A stretch of DNA of 64,000 bases from the NCBI GenBank assembly GCA_920105625.2, contig OV050030.1, positions 28,576,516-28,640,515 on the forward strand, given 5' to 3'. The stretch comes from Clusia tigrina. Taxonomy: Eukaryota; Arthropoda; Insecta; Diptera; Clusiidae. A program made the position numbers and the translations under genes. Shown in pieces: positions 46,641-58,930 of this stretch (positions within the stretch are counted from its first letter, which is position 1; the number at the start of each line of letters is the position of its first letter). The notes beneath the pieces are model-generated. The model searched no databases and was not told where the DNA came from. It was given only the letters and a program-made list of their open reading frames with translations.

Positions 46641-49600
46641 TATACAAGTGTAATTAACCAGAAGAGTGAATTTTTGGAAACCCCATATTCCCATAGGGAT
46701 ATTGATTTAATATGTCACTAAATCATTGGTTTGAAATGAAAAATGTTAGACATCTATCAACAGTTTAGCGATACTTCGTTTTATGTATTATTGTGGTACA
46801 AGAAAATTCCTTATAATGAAACCGATATGAATTAGATGTAGATAATGAATGTGATTGTGAATTTTCTATATATTTCTGCAAAGCGACACTTAATGCCAAT
46901 CAAAGCAATGTCAAAAGATCCCACACTTTATCATGCAGAGGTTATTCCAATTATCTACAACAAAATGTTTTTATTCGAAATTAAAGTCATTACTACCTTA
47001 AATATCTTTAATTAATATTTTATATATTTCTTAGAGACTCTCAGCAACTAAAACTTGCTTATTGCTAAGGAGAAATTTTGTAGTAATATTACATATGCCA
47101 TTTTGATTGGGTTTTCAAGAAGATTTAAAGTGGAATAATTTTAAGCAACTACAATTGTAAAAGTTTGTCATACAACCATTTCTAGAGTTAAATTAAATTT
47201 TAAATTTGCCAAAATTCAGACTTCAAAGTACAAATAACAGTTTATGAAAGTAGTATCATTTATAATTCAGGGCCAAATCAATTACCAAATGCTGCCGGCA
47301 TTACTTAAGCTCCATTTAATTTCCATAACAGACGCACATCAAGCACAAAAATTATGCATTAAGGCATATGCTTAAATAATTGAGTGAAATTAAGTGACTT
47401 TATGTCAATCCATAAATTTCAAATATTTCCTATATTATTCAAACGTCCCCACTGCATAACGCTTAAACACTCTCCATAGCACACACACACACATGCATAC
47501 ACACATTCTGTAGACAAAATTAATATGTATGACAAATGTAAGCGATGAATTGGAAAAAGCGTACTGGATGCGTGCTCACATAGGCGTACTTGTATTATAT
47601 GCGGACCCGCCCAGAAGCATAAAACAAATTAATATGCCAGAGAAAATAAAAGCTTAACGCCTGAAATCACAGAAGAACAGAAAAAGTAACAAATAATTTT
47701 TAAGCCAGTTCAATTGTCGGAAATATGTAGCGTCAGCAAAGAAACGAGAATTTGTGTATCACAAAATTTCAATGTGGTCTCCTAATCAAAGGAGTTTCGC
47801 ACGTGGCAGACTTGTGTAGATGGATGGAGCTCACACAACTCTTCCGGTAAGAAACAGATTATTCGCCTTGAATTTGATGATAAAATATACCCATTCAAAT
47901 AATTGATGTAAGGCAATTACTTGCTTGAGTACATATTTGGTGAAAATATTTGAATAGTTGAGGACTATGTTAGGGTTACTTGTTTCAGTCAATTGTAGAT
48001 ATATTTACAGGTAATATCCGTGTTAGTATATCAATATGCATAGTTAAAAGAGCTCCAATTTATGAACAAAATAAATCCACGAAAACATGCACTTTTCTAA
48101 TATAATTTGATTGACCTAGAATATTTCTAGCGACCACATTATCAATTATCTCTCTTTGGACATATGTGGATTCATTGAAACGCACGAAATACCCGATAAA
48201 CAACAGTGTTGTCATTGGCTTTTTAAAGCCTAGATTAAAATGTAAAACTTAAATTTGTATAAATTAATAAATTAGTTTTGTCATCAGACCAAAATCTACC
48301 GAAATTCGTTCGGTTAATAAGACCCCGACTGATGAGTTATGTAGACGAAAAACGTAGAAATGGAATATCATGAGATAAATGCTGAACTCCTATTGACCTG
48401 TTAACTGGTACAGTAAATGACCTATCGGATTCGAATAGAATATTATCAGTCGTAATATTCCAAGTTTTCTTAGTATTATTTCAGTAAAAGAGACATAACT
48501 TAAAAAAAAATTCCAATAACATGCTCAGAAATATTCATTTTAGGTAATCCTGTATTTTACTGTTTCTTTGCTGACATACTTCAGACTTTAGCGCTAAGGC
48601 GCATAAAGTAACCATAACAAAACTAATTTTATAGCTGCACGCATTAAGCGGCTCTAGTTGTGGGGTTGTATAAAGGACACAGAAATCAAATCACAAATAT
48701 AAACAAGTGAACTTTTGATGCTGAGACAACGACGACCCAACAGCATCGCAGACAGCCAGAGAAAAAGGTGGGTACACAAGCACACATACACATACACACC
48801 GCTTTGCCCTACTCTGTTCTGTCCGGCACTTCGGCACATAAGCTCGTAAATATAAAAATTAGTTACTGGTCAGCAGTGGCTGCACACAATTAATTAATTA
48901 GCTCCGTTGACAAAAATTGCTGGGGTAGCGCCGAGTGCCCGCTGTCAAATGCCCAGCGCTATTACGGCTTTGGCCAAGGGCAATAAGGATGCTTGTGGCA
49001 AACGGCGACTACGACGCACATGCATAACAGATGAGGGTGGTCGAACCCATGTTATTAGAATACTTGTAGGAATAAACGTTTTTGGGTGTGTGTGTAGGGG
49101 CTGAATTATTTTCAGGTCATATACACACACGCTTGCACACACACATTCTCCCATACAAACATACACACAATCATGAATGCAGTTGCCAAAGTTGGTATGA
49201 GAGTGCTTCCCTTTTCGGATTTTATATGCTTTAGCAGCGCACAAGGACGTTTTATGTGCAAAGTACTGAAGTATTGATTGTTTTCCCTTTGAGCGCCTAA
49301 AAATATCCTATGAATAGTTTATGTGCTTGCAAGCGTTTTGCTCGCATATGGCACACCATAATGTGTTATTCGAGAGTCCATTTAGTGCATTTTTCATGCA
49401 GCTCTTAACCTGATTTCCGAAAGTAAACAAAAGCGGTTGTCAATCACGTGAACGAGAGGAATTTTTGAAATATTTTCGCACTCTTTTCTGAAAACCATTT
49501 TCCTCTTCTTTTAGTTTTTGGCTTTTAACACTTGCGAGTGAGCAAGCAAGAGGTAATGGATCCGCTTTTATGCCAGCGATAGTGCCTTTATAAGTCAATG

Positions 49601-50013
49601 GTTTGTAGCAACGCATTGGTTAAGAGTGAAAACTTGTACAATCAGTTGGAGGACAAGTTTCGTAGAAATTTGGTATGAATTTCTTTTAATATTTTTCGTA
49701 CAATGAGCACTTAGTCAGTTTGCAATTGGCACTAGAATGTTGATGCGAACGAATTTTCAACTAAATTTTGCTAATTACATATTTCAGGAGATTCATTTTT
49801 CGGTACTTTTAAGAATTTTGATTCTCGTACTCAAATTATAACTGAGATCTTCAACAGTAGGAATAAAAGTAAATTAATAATTCTAACTGTACGAGTGACA
49901 GAATCAAGTGTACAGCGATTATAGAAGAGTCATGTGCTGACCAGGACATTTTGGGAACATGTCTGTCACCTTATTCCAATTACTATACTAATATTTATCT
50001 ACTTTATTAATAT
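46641..50013. other. no recognisable gene
   Basis: AT-rich with small CA-rich patches (47482-47510, 48778-48800, 49118-49165). Antisense-overlapping frames around 48900-49250 have no domains. Confidence 0.45.
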
Positions 50014-50519
50014 TGTTACGAAATTGCCCTCCGGACAATTTACTATAACTCTCAATACTCGGATTCGTGTCAATGGATTGTGTAGTAATCAAACAGTAGC
50101 TGGTTAAATTAAAATAATTCACTTTATTTTAACTGTTGCAGTTTACACACTTAATATTAGGCTTAAAGATTACTTTATTACAACTTGGACTTTAATTAAT
50201 AATTCATTAATCACCTTATTACTTCTCAATCACAATTATAAGTATTGCTGAGTAAAAAGCACGTTTGCTTTTCAATTGTGTCGACTTTTAATTGTGTGGT
50301 GGCATACATACCTTTCTTATGGTTGAGGTAGAAAATTCTAGAACATTATCTACACTTTCGGAGAATTTTCGAGAATAATCTAGAACATTATCTACACCTC
50401 GAAGGTAGTTTTTATCTGCATGGATTGTGTCTTGGCTTAAATACATACGGTGGTGCACTCATTCTCAAACTCCAGATGGGATCCTAAAAGTACGCAGTCA
50501 TTTATGCTTCAATATTATA
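50014..50519 (-). repeat. gypsy-like LTR, copy C (solo, minus orientation)
   Basis: 506 bp aligned along its whole length to copies A and B. On the minus strand it ends TTCGTAACA with only one copy of the 32-bp terminal unit. It starts near ...TATAATATTGAAGC. The primer-binding site that follows copy B is absent, so this is a solo LTR. The TATA position is eroded (GTATGTATGCC), but the GCCACCACA signature is kept. It carries a duplicated heat-shock-element region. Confidence 0.88.
50331..50385 (-). promoter_or_regulatory. double heat-shock-element array in LTR copy C
   Basis: Block 1 is GAA-AA-TTC-TA-GAA at 50331-50343. Block 2 is GAA-TT-TTC-GA-GAA at 50363-50375, continued in register by ATC (two of three) and GAA at 50383-50385. 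Both have strict 5-bp phasing. A 19-bp phrase, TCTAGAACATTATCTACAC, occurs at about 50337 and again at about 50379, so the second block arose by a ~42-bp tandem duplication. Confidence 0.7.
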
Positions 50520-51599
50520 GCTGACAACATATTTAATTAGAACTGTAAGGATTTCAGGAAATTAGTACTAATAAACTTAACTCGACTCGTAGAGAAAAAT
50601 ATTTAGAAAAAAGTATTTCGACACCATGCCCTAGGAAGGACACAGTAGGTCTTACTAGTAGGTATAACTATATTTGTGGGCTTTAATGATCTTAAATTTC
50701 TCTATGTTTGCAACTACAAGTATTGTAAACTGCAATCAGTGGCTATATTCAAGGTCATATAATTATAATATTCCTCGTATAACATATATGCATATACAAA
50801 AGCATTTTGTTTTTTTTAGTTTTATTTTTTTCCGGAGGGAGGGGAAATCTTCAAAAAGACAAGAGGGGGTACGCACCACCCAAGAGTGTGAGATTTTTAC
50901 TCACTAAAACCACCTCCCTAACCTAACATTTACACTAAGCCTCAAAGGCCTGATAGCGATTTAGCAAAGGTATTAAACAGATATACAAAGATATACAAAG
51001 AGAACTACTCGCGGTTTGAAAGAAAACGTGTTATTTTTAATTTCAACATATGTTTGGATTCATTCATACAAATTACCTCCGAATCTAAATTGAAATCATA
51101 ACACACACTACGAAGCGGCACAAAATCTGAGTAGTTCCGATTACAAGGATGGAGATACAAGGGAGTGAAATTGATTCAGGTATTGAGTCCTTGGATGCTG
51201 CATACTTTCAGAATGTGCAGAATACAGTTTTCTGATGACTCCGTATATATATATTATATTTTTATATCAAATATTCAGAATCGATCGCGTATTATATGAG
51301 GTACCTTCCAGATTCGGAAGAGCTCTATATGAAATCTATAGCGTTCTGATTATGTCCTCTTCAGAATTCACAATTATTCCCCTTGGGAATGACCTCTGAA
51401 GTAAAGTAACTCCCACATTATGGAGAGATCTAGTGGAAGAGCTGTACAGAAACAGCCTAATATGGAAAATTGCTCAAGGTTTAAAGACAAAATGACTGAA
51501 ATTAAAAACTAAGTCCAATAAGTTCGAAGGAGAATTGAGCTCACTTCTGTCATATAAGCAGTAAACGATCAAACGATTGAAAATATTTCAACTGCCAAC
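50520..51599. other. no recognisable gene; possible retroelement tails
   Basis: The phrase TTTTTACTCACTAAAACCAC (about 50893) recalls the tail beside the R1-like copy at 29.75 kb. A 12-bp unit AGATATACAAAG is duplicated near 50982-51001. Beyond this nothing can be assigned. Confidence 0.35.
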
Positions 51600-52000
51600 A
51601 ATGAAAGGAATAAAGTGATCTGTTCAATTGGGTCACAGGTAGAGTACTCCAAGGGCTCCTAATTGGATCACTACTAAGGAATGTCCTAAATTATTATATC
51701 TTTCATCTGTGGGCTCTACCAAGTATGAAATTTTAGTGTCGATCAGTACTGGTAGCATGGCTATAAAAATAGAAACAATAGAATGTTAATCAATTCAAGT
51801 GATTGTTAGAAGTGTGTTAAAGAATGTAAAATATTGGTAAAAGGAAACAAATATTTGCTGGTAGGTCAAATCTGTTTCCGTTTTAACCAGTATAGACATA
51901 AGAGAAAACGTAACACTAAATGTCGATGGACCTATTATAACAATAAGCCCAATGGTACAGTTACCTAGACACGAACGATGCAGCTCATAATTTGATAACT
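51600..52000 (+). mobile_element. strongly decayed reverse transcriptase fragment (R1/Jockey-like)
   Basis: The plus strand near 51640 reads GRVLQGLLIGSLLRNVLNYY, a degraded form of the RT motif-B segment (GVPQGSxLGPLLWNxxYD). Near 51888 it reads SIDIRENVTLNVDGPIITIS followed by PMVQ, the segment that precedes the YLG motif. The separation fits a reverse transcriptase but the intervening palm is unreadable. Low-confidence relic. Confidence 0.45.
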
Positions 52001-54590
52001 TTACTAAATTATATTCTAGTATGCTGTGGATGAAGGTTTGATGATTGCGTGATGCTTGAGTTATATATGGCCAATATCATCGGAATAGTTTGATAGATCC
52101 TCTTTACGGTCTATGGTATATCACAGTTGATACAAACCTTCTTCAGCCTTCTTTAATGTACTTTAGATTGAAGGCCTTCTAATTGTATTGAAATGTCAAT
52201 ATCCTCACCGCATTGAAGCAGCATATAATCCTGCGACAATTGCTGCTTATCTCAAACTGAACACTGACAATATTGGATAATTTCCAAGTGAAACCGACTT
52301 TAATGAAATCATTTAATAACCAGATGCAATGAGAGGCAAGTGGTGTCATTACAATAACGCGGCCCTGCGGAGGTTGCCTCTGCCGAAAGCGACAAGTGCA
52401 GAAATTACCTAACTTCAAATCTTCTGCCAAACGTGCATTGATAGCTTCATTATCGGCAAATATTTGCACTGCTCTAAGTGTGCATAAATGGGAAGTGCAT
52501 TTGTTGTTGAGTTGGTTACTCCTCGTACGCCACTGGTATAGCAGTGCCTCTGGTATTAAGTGTCATTAAGTGTTCCTAGCAGCTTAAGTGCACTTTGGTT
52601 TAGTGAAATTCGACGATCTCTTTTATAGGTAAGCAGATATTAGCGCAAAAGTTAACATCAAATATTTAGCAAGCCAGCAACGATAGCACTGTGAAACGCG
52701 TAGTTGGAAATATCCCAGCAGAGAATTGGATTACGTGGAAAGCTACAAGGTAGGCGCCAAAAATAGGCTTTTTGGTGTTTTCATTTTCCATTATAGAAAA
52801 GACTAAAGTTTTTCCAATTGGAACCTGCATTATTAGACTTCCTCCTTACCAGCTTGGATACTAATACATCTGTTTGACAAACAAACTGTTTGATTTTGGA
52901 TACACTTCTAATGCTACCAGTGCTGAAGGTTATGTGGGAAATACCTCATAAGTGGGGAAACTATCTTCACTGATGTGACACTCCTATAAACCTTATCAGG
53001 GTGGAACAACAGGACAATTATTTTTACGAAGAGTAGGAACTAAACATGAACAGAAGACTACAATAGAATGCAGACAAAATGGAATGATTCCTCTTCCCTA
53101 CCTTGGATTTCTAAGGGATATGAGATAAATATGAATAAGAAGGTTGAGTTGGCAATATAGCCGACAAGAAACTTAATAAAAACTTGGTAAAAATTCTTGG
53201 ATGGCGGGGTCACCAAAACTTATAGTGTAGGAATAATTAAAGGTATCCAACTAGTCTACAGTAGTTTAGCCACACCTCTATTAACTTTAGAGCCCTCTTC
53301 TAGTGGACAGGTCTGGGGAAAGAAAATTTAACATCAGATAGTTGCATACCATTCATATACTACAATACACAGTACATTCATATATTACAATGCATACAAT
53401 ATTCATGTTGCTAAGTTAGTAGTAGGTTCCTGATATTACTCATGACTCTCACTTTTTTCTGCTGGCATGAGAACTCCACACATGTAAACTCTCACACAAA
53501 CTTTGTGACATGGCGCATCGTTTTCATTTTGTTTAAATTTTAATGGCAAACTTTATTAAGCATGGCAAACAGTGCGGGGAATCATACTTTTTAGCGGGTG
53601 TGTGCCTGTATTGTACTTGTATAGCAAGGTTTTTAGCGGCAACTTTCCTCCATTTTGCGCTTTTGCTAATGTGAGCCGCACATTACGGGTTGTGTATTGT
53701 GTTCATTCAAGACACGTGATTACGGCGTTGCAGTTCCAGATGTACATACAAGCAGTAAAGTTGGCATGTGTGTCTCTTAAGTACTTCGTTTAATTTATAC
53801 AAATTTAATTGGAATTTAATGTGTTCATTAATATGCACGTATTAAAATGTTGATGCTGGTGCGCAATTAGCAGTTAGTAGATAAAGAAGATTTGCAGTTT
53901 CTCTATAATTGAGTTGTTGTAGTCACGGCAAGCCTCTAGCAGCACCTCTTGGTACAAATTATAGCTACGAAGTGAGCAAAAGCTGTTATATGTACCAATA
54001 CAATCTTTATAATTACTTAGATAAAGTATAAAAAAGACGTGGATCATCAGTAAAATACGGGAAATTACACATTTATAAAAAAGTGTTATGGACCTCCATA
54101 GATATATAGTACGAATACTATGAACTATCTAAACAAAGCCTGTTAACTAAGCCACGAAGAACCTAGCATATTGCATGAGTACCACTACAAAATGGCGAAC
54201 TCTGTGAATCTACAAGCGAACACTGTATCCGAAACTGCCAAATTTTGTAAATATATAATCTATCAAAACCTTATAAACCCATTTTCACAGACCAGTTACC
54301 ACAATCGGTTCATTAGGCCACAACATAAGAATCTCCTTAAACCACAGCTTTATGAGGTTTACCTTCTATCGAGTGAAATTAATGCCACTGCATTCAAACT
54401 GTGTCCAAATTAGTCAAGTTGCGTTTCTAAGTGAATTGAAGTCGGCAGTGAAAAGAAGTCATTTAGAAACAAAAGTAACACTTGGGATATTAATCTATTT
54501 AATTAAACCTTATCAATGTCAAGTAATTATTAAGAACGTTGGGGATAAAGCAAGGGACTAAAGCTATAAGTACATGTTTTGATTTTTGCT
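52001..54590. other. no confirmed gene
   Basis: A slightly GC-richer block at 52310-52470 has a 96-codon minus frame without domains. A 63-bp open interval 52687-52749 bounded by AG and GT is noted under findings. Region 52980-53250 has text suggestive of another eroded retroelement but nothing diagnostic. Confidence 0.4.
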
Positions 54591-56252
54591 TAAGACCAGT
54601 GGAAATTCTCTGTGACAAAATACATAGAGGACTCTTTATTACTCAAGAATGGTGCAGTTCAGTGGGACTGAACATAAACCATACAAAAACAACCATTGTA
54701 CCGTGCACTCGGAAAAGGAAATTGCCGCATATGCATCCAATCAAACTCCCAAATGTGGGGATTAGTTTGTCAATGGAGTTTATATATCTAGGAATAATAC
54801 TAGATTCCAAACTTATCTGGAAAGCATATGCTGATTTTGTAACAAGTAAGGCAATTAGAGCATTAATGGTGTGTAGAAGTTTAGCTGGGAAGACATGCGG
54901 TTGCAAACCTTACATTCTGAAATGGATGTACACCATGATAGTTAGGCCAGTTCTAACATATGGAGCAGTGGCATGGGCTCAAAGAAACAAATTGCTCACC
55001 ATGAAGAAGACTTTGAACAAAGTACAACGACTAGCATGTATATGTATTACCGGAGCTATGAAAACGTGCAGCACAGCAGCAATTGAAACACTTTTAGATC
55101 TTACTCCGCTACATATTATAGTAGAAATGGCTGCAAAAAGAACCCTAATCGAAAGGAAGGTGCTGGCCGCGAGAAAATTTGTAGTAATAAACAACGAGAC
55201 AGCATCGTTGCCACTATACCCTTCGCGGACCTCCCTTGAGACAATATGAACAAAAGGTATAACTTTGAGAAACGCTTCACAGTTGTGCTAGGGAACAAGA
55301 AGGAATGGAAACCTGAATCACTTCAAGGTATCCTAAAAGATCGTACCGTCAAGTGGTTCACAGATGAATGAAACAGAAGAATGGATAGGAGCTGGCATAT
55401 TTGGGCCGAGGGTCAAACAGTCCGAACCAATGGGGAAATCACCCAGCATATTCCAGGCAGAGATATATGCAATTCGCCTCTGTGTTATCTTTAACCTCCG
55501 ACTTAAACTTGTGGGTCAAGACATTGCTATAGCAAGCAGCTATAAAAGCACTCAATTCATACGAAATTCATTCTAAACTCGCATGGGAATGCATAGAGCT
55601 TTTAAATAAGTTAGGGAGCCTCAATAAAATTTCCTTAATATGGCTTCCAGGACACACTGGGGTCCCTGGAAATGAAAAAGTGTATAGTATTGCCAGGTAT
55701 GAGGCAGCCACACCTCTTATTGGACCTGAACCATTCTTTGGCATAGGGGCAAATAGCATAATAGATAAATTAAGACAGGCGGAAAAATCCAGAAAATCAC
55801 GCTACTGGGCCTCACTACCAAAACTTAGACAATTCAAGCTCATGATTGGGGACTACAACTCAAAACGTGCAGCTCTATGGCTACAGTTAAGCAAATTCAA
55901 TTTAAGAACTCTGACAGATCACCACACAGGCTACTGTCATTTAAGAAGCCACCTCATGAAACTGGGACTCTCACCACTAAACACGTGTAGGTCCTACACG
56001 GAGGTAGAAGAAACACCAGAGCACATTCTATTGAACTGCATAGCCTTAGCTGGAAGTATGAAGAAATATCTGGGGCATTACTGGCTCCAGAGCAGAGACA
56101 TTAGAGCATTGAACCCCAACTCAGTTCTAAGTTTCCTTAGAACTGTTGGACTAATAGAAGACCTTTAATAGGTACATGCAGGAGGAGTACAATAGATCAA
56201 ATTGGTCGAGGTACATTTTCCCTCTTTATTTCATTCATTCATTCATTCAAGA
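54591..56252 (+). mobile_element. 5'-truncated LOA/I-type non-LTR retrotransposon
   Basis: ORF2 remnants in order. RT thumb: ITQEWCSSVGLNINHTKT, MEFIYLGIILDSKLIWKAYA, KWMYTMIVRPVLTYGAVAWA (frame 54539-55249, whose first ~20 codons do not look like RT). RNase H: WFTD with a small deletion at 55350-55365, GAGIFGPRVKQSEP, SIFQAEIYAIRL, and AAIKALNSYEIHSKLAWECI in another frame, then ISLIWLPGHTGVPGNEK. C-terminus (frame 55680-56168): RTLTDHHTGYCHLRSHLMKL, NTCRSYTEVEETPEHILLNC, ending NSVLSFLRTVGLIEDL. One Cys of the Cys/His motif is S-Y instead of the usual C. The 3' end is a (TTCA)n tail at 56230-56250. Coding is broken by at least three frameshifts. Confidence 0.8.
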
Positions 56253-57065
56253 CCAGTGGCTCGGTAGAATTTTTTTACAAAGGTTAGGAAGTTTTAATAT
56301 TAAATGTTTTATTCCTGCCCTAGTTGGTTTAGCAGGGCTATTTACTAGCTTTGATTGCTGTCAAGAGTATATTTTTTTATTACAAAATATTTAGCATACA
56401 TAAATTTTGGCAATTTGAACTCATATTGCATTTTCCGGAATCCTTTTCAAATCATTTACGTAATTATCGCTACTCAAGTGACCACAAACAAAGAGCTTTT
56501 ATCACAATGCTTGCTTATAGTGTACTAATATAACCCCTTTTTCTGTCTTCATCAATCATTTTGAGTGGAAATTATGTTTTAAGTAGCAGGATATTAAAGC
56601 GTATCCTTGATTATTGTTTATAATTTGTCCATCACACTATAGTGTCATGGTGATGTATTCAAAATGTGCAAATATTCCTTAGCAAACCAAACAACCGAAC
56701 TGCTCAAACAAACGCCCAGTATAGACAAAAATATGAAACAAATTGCTGCTACATTTAATTTTTTTTGGCACTCAACAAGCAGCTAACAACAGCACAAATT
56801 CATAGACAATGCATGAAGCTCATCATATTGTCCATCATCCAACATCATTGCCGTCATAATCATCAGCATAGCTGCCTGCCAAAATCAAACTTCAACGCCT
56901 TGAATAACATCAACACCAACCAACGCACAATTGCCGCCACACATTAAGGACATCATCACTCATTGGTGTGCAAACATTGAAAGTGTTATCGGCGCAATCT
57001 AATGAAACCATCTCCAGTTGACCCAAATTTTAGCAAACATTTTTCAGCCAGCAGCACACGCCCTA

Positions 57066-57097
<32 letters not shown>

Positions 57098-58753
57098 AAC
57101 AGACTACTCCCCACCGCCTTGCTTTTGATCTATTGTCCGAAAGTGTATATTCAGGCGCTAAAGCGTGCGTAGCGCACGAACATTTCAAAGTTTTCTCAAA
57201 GCGTGTGTTCAGATTTTTGCTGATAAGCACTTCTGAAAAGAGTGGAAAATGATTGCTGCAAAGTTGGTTAGTGTTGAAAACTGGGTCAGTTTTTGCGTAC
57301 AACTTGTGAATTGAATGAATGCAATGCGAAAGTGTAGCTTAAGGAAATTTGTAATCAAAGAAAATCATCGCAGAATTCAATGGCTTTCTTTTATTCCCTT
57401 CTTTGAGTAAAAGCTTTGCCGAAAAAGGTTCTATTGGCTGCGAATATGAATATTACCTGCAGCGTAGTCAGTACTAATTGGCTCACACAAGAGTTCCATA
57501 AAGCAACATTGACCTCTTTTTTGCATTTTTTTAAACACTTTTTTTTATCTGTGTAATGCAGAGCTTTCAAATTGCCTTGAATTGCCAAAGTTGAATAAGG
57601 TTGGTTGGAATTTTAACAGTGTATGAGGGTTCAGGTTTTATTTGAGGTTTTTAGAAACTGTACTTGATAGGTATATATAGGGAATACTCGAAGAGGTATC
57701 TGGTGAATAGTTTATTTTAATTTCTTAATGATTAAAATTAGTTCCAATACTGTTACAATCAATCCTCGTGTCTTTAACTTTTGGAATTTGAGTTTTTCCC
57801 TCATTGGACTTATTTCCAGAATGCAATCTTAATCCACTTTTCTTCCAAATGGTTTTTGTCGAAGTTCTAGAAAATTTTGTAATTATCTTTGTATTTAGTT
57901 TTTAGTTCTTTCAATTACATGTTGAGTATTTGAGGATTTTTCCCCAGCATGAAATCTTATTCTACTTTTGTTCCTTTGACCAAATACAAGCAGGGATCCA
58001 TGTAGCTATGAATTAATGTTTTAATGTTTTAAAAGTCTCATACTTTTCTATTGTTTGACGTACCTCACATATGGGTTTTCTATCCCACGGTTCTAGTTCA
58101 ATAAGCAATCAAGCTTAGAAGAAGCTTTATACATTATATACTTATGATTATCCATTACAAAACTATATTTATATCATAGTTACAATATTTATATATATAG
58201 AATATTTAGTCATAGTCTACCTACCTACCTACCGGCCACAGTTTTCAGTCTATTGATCGTATTTATAGTTTCTTTTCGTTTTTATTGTTAAAAGTATTTA
58301 AAATATATTTCATGTAAAGGGTTCTATCTACCCTCTCAGTTGGTTTGTCGCCCAGTATATGTTATTTCTACTTTCAATAGTTCTAGTCTGTTTACTTGTT
58401 TTCACGTTTTAGTCTGTTTTTTTAGAGGGCGGATGATGAAATAGAGCTTTCGAAATTTGAATAATCAAAAAACTTACCATACTTCTCACTCGAGTGTAAT
58501 TCATAGCAGTAATTCGAATTTATATGCATTATCCTTTCATTTGGGATAACATATTCTTCATTGCCTCATTATTCTTCCTCCTCATTCCTTCTGTCTATCG
58601 GGGAAATGTGGATACAGCACCATTTAATGGACTTAAAACTAAGTTGTTATATAAGTTTATACAGGAGGACCGAGAATATTTTTCCTTTAGATCTCGCTGG
58701 TCACACAAGGAACTATTTTTTTCATAATTATCGAATTGAATAGTAGAATATTA
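56253..58753. other. no recognisable gene
   Basis: Contains (CA)n at 57064-57096, a TACCTACC tract at 58209-58223 and AT-rich DNA. No frame has a domain. Confidence 0.45.
57064..57096. repeat. (CA)n microsatellite
   Basis: CACACA tract with a single CCC interruption. Confidence 0.85.
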
Positions 58754-58930
58754 CAAGGGTGATCAATTCGTGATAAATGAGACAAGAATTTTGGACAGAT
58801 AGGTTAATTTTTCCACATAGTCTTCTTTCAGCAGAATGCATTTATTTCCGAGATATTCCTACAGGTCGTCCAAGTAAGAAACCATTTTGACCATTTGACC
58901 TTATTATTGTAGTTATTTCTTCATGATTGC
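58754..58930 (-). mobile_element. second mariner relic: 3' end only
   Basis: Left boundary TA followed by CAAGGGTGATCAATTCG (58754 onward), a plausible mariner terminus. Reading the minus strand inward gives DYVEK preceded by LGNKCILLKE and KMVSYLDDL, with one in-frame stop. Mariner transposases end in the same way, (K/R)CI-x-L-x-(G/E)DYVEK, as does the 19-kb copy (TKCVEVKGDYVEK). The rest of the transposase is missing. It is a different lineage from the 19-kb element. Confidence 0.6.

Noticed and set aside
58200..58225. TACCTACC tract as the tail of another LOA-like copy
   Set aside because: Resembles the tail at 44.69 kb, but no ORF2 text precedes it on either strand; more likely a microsatellite.
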